The notes under the pieces were generated by a model. The model saw nothing but the letters and a program-made list of their open reading frames with translations. It did no database searches and had not been told where the DNA came from. Positions 60,034 to 64,000 of a DNA stretch of 64,000 nucleotides are shown here, one piece after another. Origin of the DNA: Pseudophaeomoniella oleicola (Eukaryota > Ascomycota > Eurotiomycetes > Phaeomoniellales > Phaeomoniellaceae); assembly GCA_003868215.1 (NCBI GenBank), contig QWDQ01000019.1:124001-188000 (forward strand), in the 5' to 3' direction. Numbering within the stretch: the stretch's first letter is position 1; every line of letters starts with the position of its first letter. The translations under genes were made by a program, and so were the position numbers.

Positions 60034-61720
60034 ATGGCCGTCGTCAAAGAAGGAATCGGACATACTCAGGTAATACCTACGGAAGCACTGGCACATGATC
60101 TTGGTCGCCGTGCCTGCAACCAATCGCAAGCATATACTGCGAAAGAAGCTAGGCTTGTTCGAAAGATTGATTTCAGACTTATGCCATGCTTGTTCCTCAT
60201 AATCGTCCTCAAGTGAGCCCGTCAGTCTTCTCTGTTCTACCCGACGAGCTGATCATTTCGCTTTCAGTTACCTGGATCGGAACGCCTTACCCAATGCTCG
60301 AGTCCTGAACATTGACGATGATTTGAAGCTCAGCGGCTCCGAGTACAACACATGTATCTCTGTCTTTTTCGCCGGTTACTTGGCGTTGCAGATTCCCTCG
60401 AACCTGATCCTGACGCGAGTCCGGCCAAGCCTGTACCTTCCTGGGTGTATGATCGCTTGGGGGGTATTGAGCGGCCTTACTGCTGCCACGCACGACTTTT
60501 CCGGACTCGTCGCTGTCAGATTCTTCCTTGGCTTTGTCGAGGCACCTTACTTCCCAGGGGCTTTGTTCCTACTCAGCTCTTGGTACACGAGGAAAGAGCT
60601 CGCGTTGAGGACATCCATCCTGTACGCTGGATCCTTGCTGGCTGGGGGTTTCGGGGGTCTCATCGGTGCCGGTATTCAGAGTGGATTAAACGGTGCTAAG
60701 GGTGTGCCAGCTTGGAAATGGCTATTCATCATCGAAGCGGCCATCACGGTAGCTATCGCTATTTGCGCCATGTTCATTTTGCCGGACTTTCCTCACAACA
60801 CGAGGTTTCTTAGTGAGGAGGAGCGTGCGATTGCCGTTCGACGCATGCGGAACGATAGCGGAGACCATGACTCCGAGAGAGGCAGTATGCTAACCGGTCT
60901 ACGCATGGCAGTAACAGACTACAAGGTCTGGCTTCTCGCGTAAGGAGCCCGTTCTCGTAACAAAAAGAATTCGGAAAACCCGAGGACTAACCAGTCAACC
61001 ATTCTAGGCTAATCATCGTCACCAAAACCTCGGCGGGTGCTGTGACTTCTTTCATCCCAACCCTAGTCGACACCTTTGGCTACGGAAAAGTCGAGACGTT
61101 ACTGCTCGTCTCTCCACCCTATGTATTCGCGACCGTCGTCGCCCTCGCCGTCTCCTATAGCTCAGACCGCTTCTCCGAACGCTCCTACCACATCATCATC
61201 ACTATCCTCTTCGCCTTCATCGGCTCCGTCATCGCCGCATCAACCATGCACCTCGCAGCGCGCTACACATCCCTCTTCCTCATCCTCGGCGGCGTCTACG
61301 GCAGCTACAACGTCGCCTTGGCATGGATCTCAACCACCGTAAGCTTCCCGCCCACCCTTCTCCCTCTCTTTCTTCTCTCTTCTTTTGCGATTATATTTTC
61401 CCACTTCACAAATTAACGATTCACAGCTTCCATCCCCCGCCGAGAAACGCTCCGCCTCAATCGCGCTGATCAACACGATCGGTAACCTCGCCCAGATCTA
61501 CGCGCCGTACATGTACATCGCGGACAAATACGGACCGCGATATCTCGACGCGATGATCGCGAATGCGGGCTTTTGCTTGGTTTGTGCGTTGTCGACGTAT
61601 GGGCTTAGGTGGTGCTTGAAAGGGGAGAATACTGGGATGATTAGGGAGATGGAAGAGGAGGAAGGAAGGGGAAAGGGGGAGTGTAAGGGGAAAGGGGGAG
61701 GGGTTGGGTTTGTGCTGTGA
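60034..61720 (+). CDS. MFS permease, allantoate/vitamin (Dal5/ACS-type) family
   Basis: Four exons: 60034-60212, 60268-60939, 61008-61338 and 61427-61720, giving 491 aa; introns are 55, 68 and 88 nt. The anion:cation symporter subfamily marks are DFRLMPCLFLIIVLNYLDRN (split by intron 1), NARVLNIDDDLKLSGSEYNT, FFAGYLALQIPSNLILTRVR and RFFLGFVEAPYFPGALFLLS. About 12 membrane helices are readable, with the long cytoplasmic loop (EEERAIAVRRMRNDSGD) in the middle. The second half has NTIGNLAQIYAPYMY and ends in a Glu/Gly/Lys-rich tail. Members import allantoate, nicotinate, biotin or other carboxylates. The substrate cannot be told from sequence, and no metabolic partner gene is nearby. Confidence 0.92.
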
Positions 61721-63158
61721 GGGATGGATGGGTGTGCGGTGGAGGGGGAAATTTGGGATTAGGAAGAGAGAGAGAGAGAGAGAAGAGGGGAAGGGAGAGG
61801 GAGATAGTACGATTAATTCAGATAGAGGTATTACTTAGATATGATGATGTTTCAATATCAAGGCATACATGACGAATCCATCCTAACAATACCAACCATC
61901 TCAGATAACTAGTACTAACCAATGTATCATCGTCATCATCGCCAGGCCGCTGTAATCATAACACATCCATTCAAACCTCGTCAAAAACAACCCCTTAATC
62001 TCTCTCGAATTGTATAAGACGTCGAAAACACACGAATTGTAAAGAAGACGATAGGTACTTTCTTTTCTTCCATGGCGCCGGTATCTTTGTTTTTCCCCTT
62101 GACTGAGGTCTCGTTGGAAGATGCGTTGTAGGTCGTGGGAGGCCCGAGGCTTGGCGCAAAAGGAGGAGGAGGAGGAGCAGGTAGGAAGGAAGGAAGGAAG
62201 AGGTGATGCTGGCGAGAAGCGCGTGGGTTTGAAGAAAATCGCTATCAGGAGTTTGTGAGCTATGGTTCTTTCTGGAGAATCGGCGAGATGATCGACTATT
62301 GGGATAGCATTTGGTTTTACTTCCCATCCGTCAGCAGCACTTCTCCGCACCAAAGGGCGCGGCTAGAGTGTGTTTTGTGATGATTGCAGCCTGGGGAGAT
62401 GTACTCGTCGAACACCCATCTTTCCTTTCCATCTTGCTCTTCACTGAGAATATGCCGGCGTGGAGGTTGACGCTGATCGTGACAGTCACCGAGTGCTGAT
62501 GTCTTCAGAACTGCCGTAATGGATTATCAGACTGCTGTGGCTGATATAGGCCACTGATAGTTGAATATTCTTCTTTCGTGATAGTTGAAAAGGTCCGTTC
62601 AACAATGTCGTTGGTTTTGCGCTATACGCCTCGAATCAGATAGTATCGTCTGAGGGTTAGATATGTACCCAAGTATATCTCACTTTTGATAGCTGCTCAT
62701 CGGGCGCTGCGCTCCGACTGATTTTCAGCCCGTTCTGCAGCCAGAGGATGGAGGTGGTCGTCCGTGCAATGCGACCACTGTAAATTAGTAGCTCGCTGAT
62801 GGTGTCTGACTAGGAGTAATTGGGGGGAGGATTTGAGAAACGTGATGAAGGCCGCAACGTCGCTAGTCAACAAGTCCCTTGTGAAATAACACGGCATCGT
62901 TTCGTAGCCTCAGTACAATAACCCCGATAGATCCTTAGCTGTGGGAACAACTTAATGGCAACGGCACCACATTGAAGCAATCCCATCTTATCCGCGATAG
63001 AACGCGAGCGAATGCGAATTCGTTCTCCTAACACCTCTCTTTGCTCGCCCGTCGGTTCAGGCATAACAAACCACACAGCGTATTCTGACCAAAGGCTTCA
63101 CCATCGATTCACCACAATCTTTGAGGTCTCGAAACCGAGCAGCCCAGATCGACCAATC
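61721..63158. other. Intergenic region, 1.4 kb
   Basis: It has a GA run at about 61766-61783, GGA-rich strings near 62158-62202 and no supported gene. The minus-strand frame at 61901-62353 is low-complexity in its middle and lacks domain features. Confidence 0.5.
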
Positions 63159-64000
63159 ATGCATCCTCGAGCCAGAAAGATTTGTCCATGCTGTGACCAT
63201 CGCTGTTCGGTCAGGGAACGCCTACCGCTCTGGATGCACCCAGCACCTTGCACTCAGGTATTCCACCGTGGCTGCATCATCAAGTTAGCTGGAGGATCCT
63301 TTGCCAGCAAGGAGCCGTTCCCGAAGTGCCCATCTTGCAAGTCCCGCGTTTTTGGTGTTGGTCTGTTCCACCTCTCTCATATCCCTGAAGACAAGGGGAA
63401 TGTCATCGTCGAAAGGACGACTGCCAACGGCGAGGCTGCATGGTTTGCCTACCATATCATTAATGCAGAGTATATCAGCCGCTGCTCTGACAGCATAGAC
63501 GTCGAAGGGATTTCTCGCAGTATTGATAAGTCTACCCCATGGCAAAACCTCTGGATCAGAAGTATGGTCGTCCCCGCCGCTGGCCTGACCGACGTGACAA
63601 TCGTACACCGTGGCAATGCTTGGATGCCACGGGATGAAAAGGTCGATTCCATTCTTGCCGGTGATGATACTTTCGGATGCCCAGAGCCAATCCTTCCTAT
63701 CAAGCCGGCGGTGATTCTAAAGAAAGAAGCGATGGTTCAGTTTCCAGAGCCAAAAGACAAAGCAAAAGCCAGTATCGTTTATCGTTTCTACCGCATCGAT
63801 GACGGCGCCGTGACTGCCTTTTGTAGCTGGTCACACTATCAGTATCTGAAAGCTCGGCATGAGGCCACGCCTGCACAACTCGAACTCTGGCTGCACATTG
63901 TCGATATTCCGGAGCATAATCGGCGGTTGGGTCGTTACAATAACTGGCCACCCGAGAGAACCAGCACAGGTCTCATCGACATCCAGGATTTCCCATATTC
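63159..64000 (+). CDS. RING-like zinc-finger protein, N-terminal part (runs off the window)
   Basis: An ATG at 63159 opens a frame with no stop for 280 codons to the right edge, far longer than chance. The first 60 residues form a RING-like zinc finger: ICPCCDHRC (Cys9-x2-Cys12), CTQVFHRGC (Cys31, His36, Cys39) and KCPSCKSRVF (Cys57-x2-Cys60). The expected second Cys of the middle pair is not clear, so it may be a variant RING rather than a canonical ubiquitin ligase. The following 220 residues (for example YRFYRIDDGAVTAFCSWSHY) match no family I recognise. No intron is needed within the visible part. Confidence 0.65.
   Translation, partial: MHPRARKICPCCDHRCSVRERLPLWMHPAPCTQVFHRGCIIKLAGGSFASKEPFPKCPSCKSRVFGVGLFHLSHIPEDKGNVIVERTTANGEAAWFAYHIINAEYISRCSDSIDVEGISRSIDKSTPWQNLWIRSMVVPAAGLTDVTIVHRGNAWMPRDEKVDSILAGDDTFGCPEPILPIKPAVILKKEAMVQFPEPKDKAKASIVYRFYRIDDGAVTAFCSWSHYQYLKARHEATPAQLELWLHIVDIPEHNRRLGRYNNWPPERTSTGLIDIQDFPY

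Noticed and set aside
61901-62353. 150-codon minus-strand frame
   Set aside because: It has a serine/cysteine low-complexity centre opposite GGA repeats, no conserved motif, and overlaps another open frame on the same strand.
1-64000. tRNA or rRNA genes
   Set aside because: I looked for the T-loop string GGTTCGAAT/GTTCRANTC in a plausible cloverleaf context on both strands and found no convincing candidate; a covariance-model scan would be decisive.

Overview
This is nuclear DNA of a filamentous ascomycete (Pezizomycotina). Coding regions are broken by short spliceosomal introns, mostly about 47-90 nt, with CTRAY-type branch points. The genes include fungus-only families: two Zn2Cys6 regulators, a HET-domain protein, a secreted GH128-type hydrolase, a DUF4267 membrane protein and a Dal5-type MFS permease. 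Base composition is balanced, and I saw no AT-rich repeat-mutated blocks and no transposase, integrase or reverse-transcriptase frames. I cannot fix the class or genus from sequence alone.

Layout, left to right: end of a multi-KH vigilin/Scp160-type protein (+, 1-347); a one-pass Ser/Thr-rich membrane protein (+, 2565-3543); glutathione reductase with two in-frame starts (+, 4321-5951); a simple-repeat cluster (about 5.95-6.85 kb); an HD-domain hydrolase (+, 7033-7695), convergent with a five-exon Zn2Cys6 regulator (-, 7827-10589); an intracellular GH31 alpha-xylosidase-like enzyme (-, 11059-13142); TFIID subunit TAF1 (-, 14243-18201); trimethylguanosine synthase Tgs1 (-, 18863-19932); a gene-poor 3.5 kb; a small regulator with two zinc clusters (-, 23433-24473); a 7.3-kb stretch with no supported gene; a RED/Smu2-like splicing factor (+, 31790-33595); a gene-poor 3 kb carrying a repeated 12-bp palindrome; a GH128-type secreted protein (+, 36663-38027); an NDR-like AGC kinase (+, 39315-42758); a GRASP/Grh1 Golgi protein (+, 43332-44672); a HET protein (+, 46080-47840); a DUF4267 protein (+, 48817-49353); the N-recognin ubiquitin ligase Ubr1 (-, 50513-57058); the complex III subunit Qcr9 in five tiny exons (-, 57644-58102); PYM, the Mago-Y14 partner (+, 58497-59108); an MFS permease (+, 60034-61720); and the start of a RING-like protein running off the right edge (+, 63159-64000).

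Most of the window is conserved housekeeping: RNA metabolism (KH protein, Tgs1, RED, PYM), transcription (TAF1), protein turnover (Ubr1), redox (Glr1), respiration (Qcr9) and secretion (GRASP). Accessory content is limited to the regulators, HET gene, sugar hydrolases and permease. I found no clear undescribed multi-gene system. The best leads are gene-structure oddities: an 11-nt exon followed by a GC-AG intron in QCR9, a second likely GC-AG intron in the 8-10 kb regulator, a 540-nt intron in the TAF1 zinc knuckle whose retention would add a CPHC motif, and a hidden last exon that completes a second zinc cluster in the 24-kb regulator. Intergenic palindromes (TACTACGTAGTA and TACCTAGGTA) also recur far above chance.
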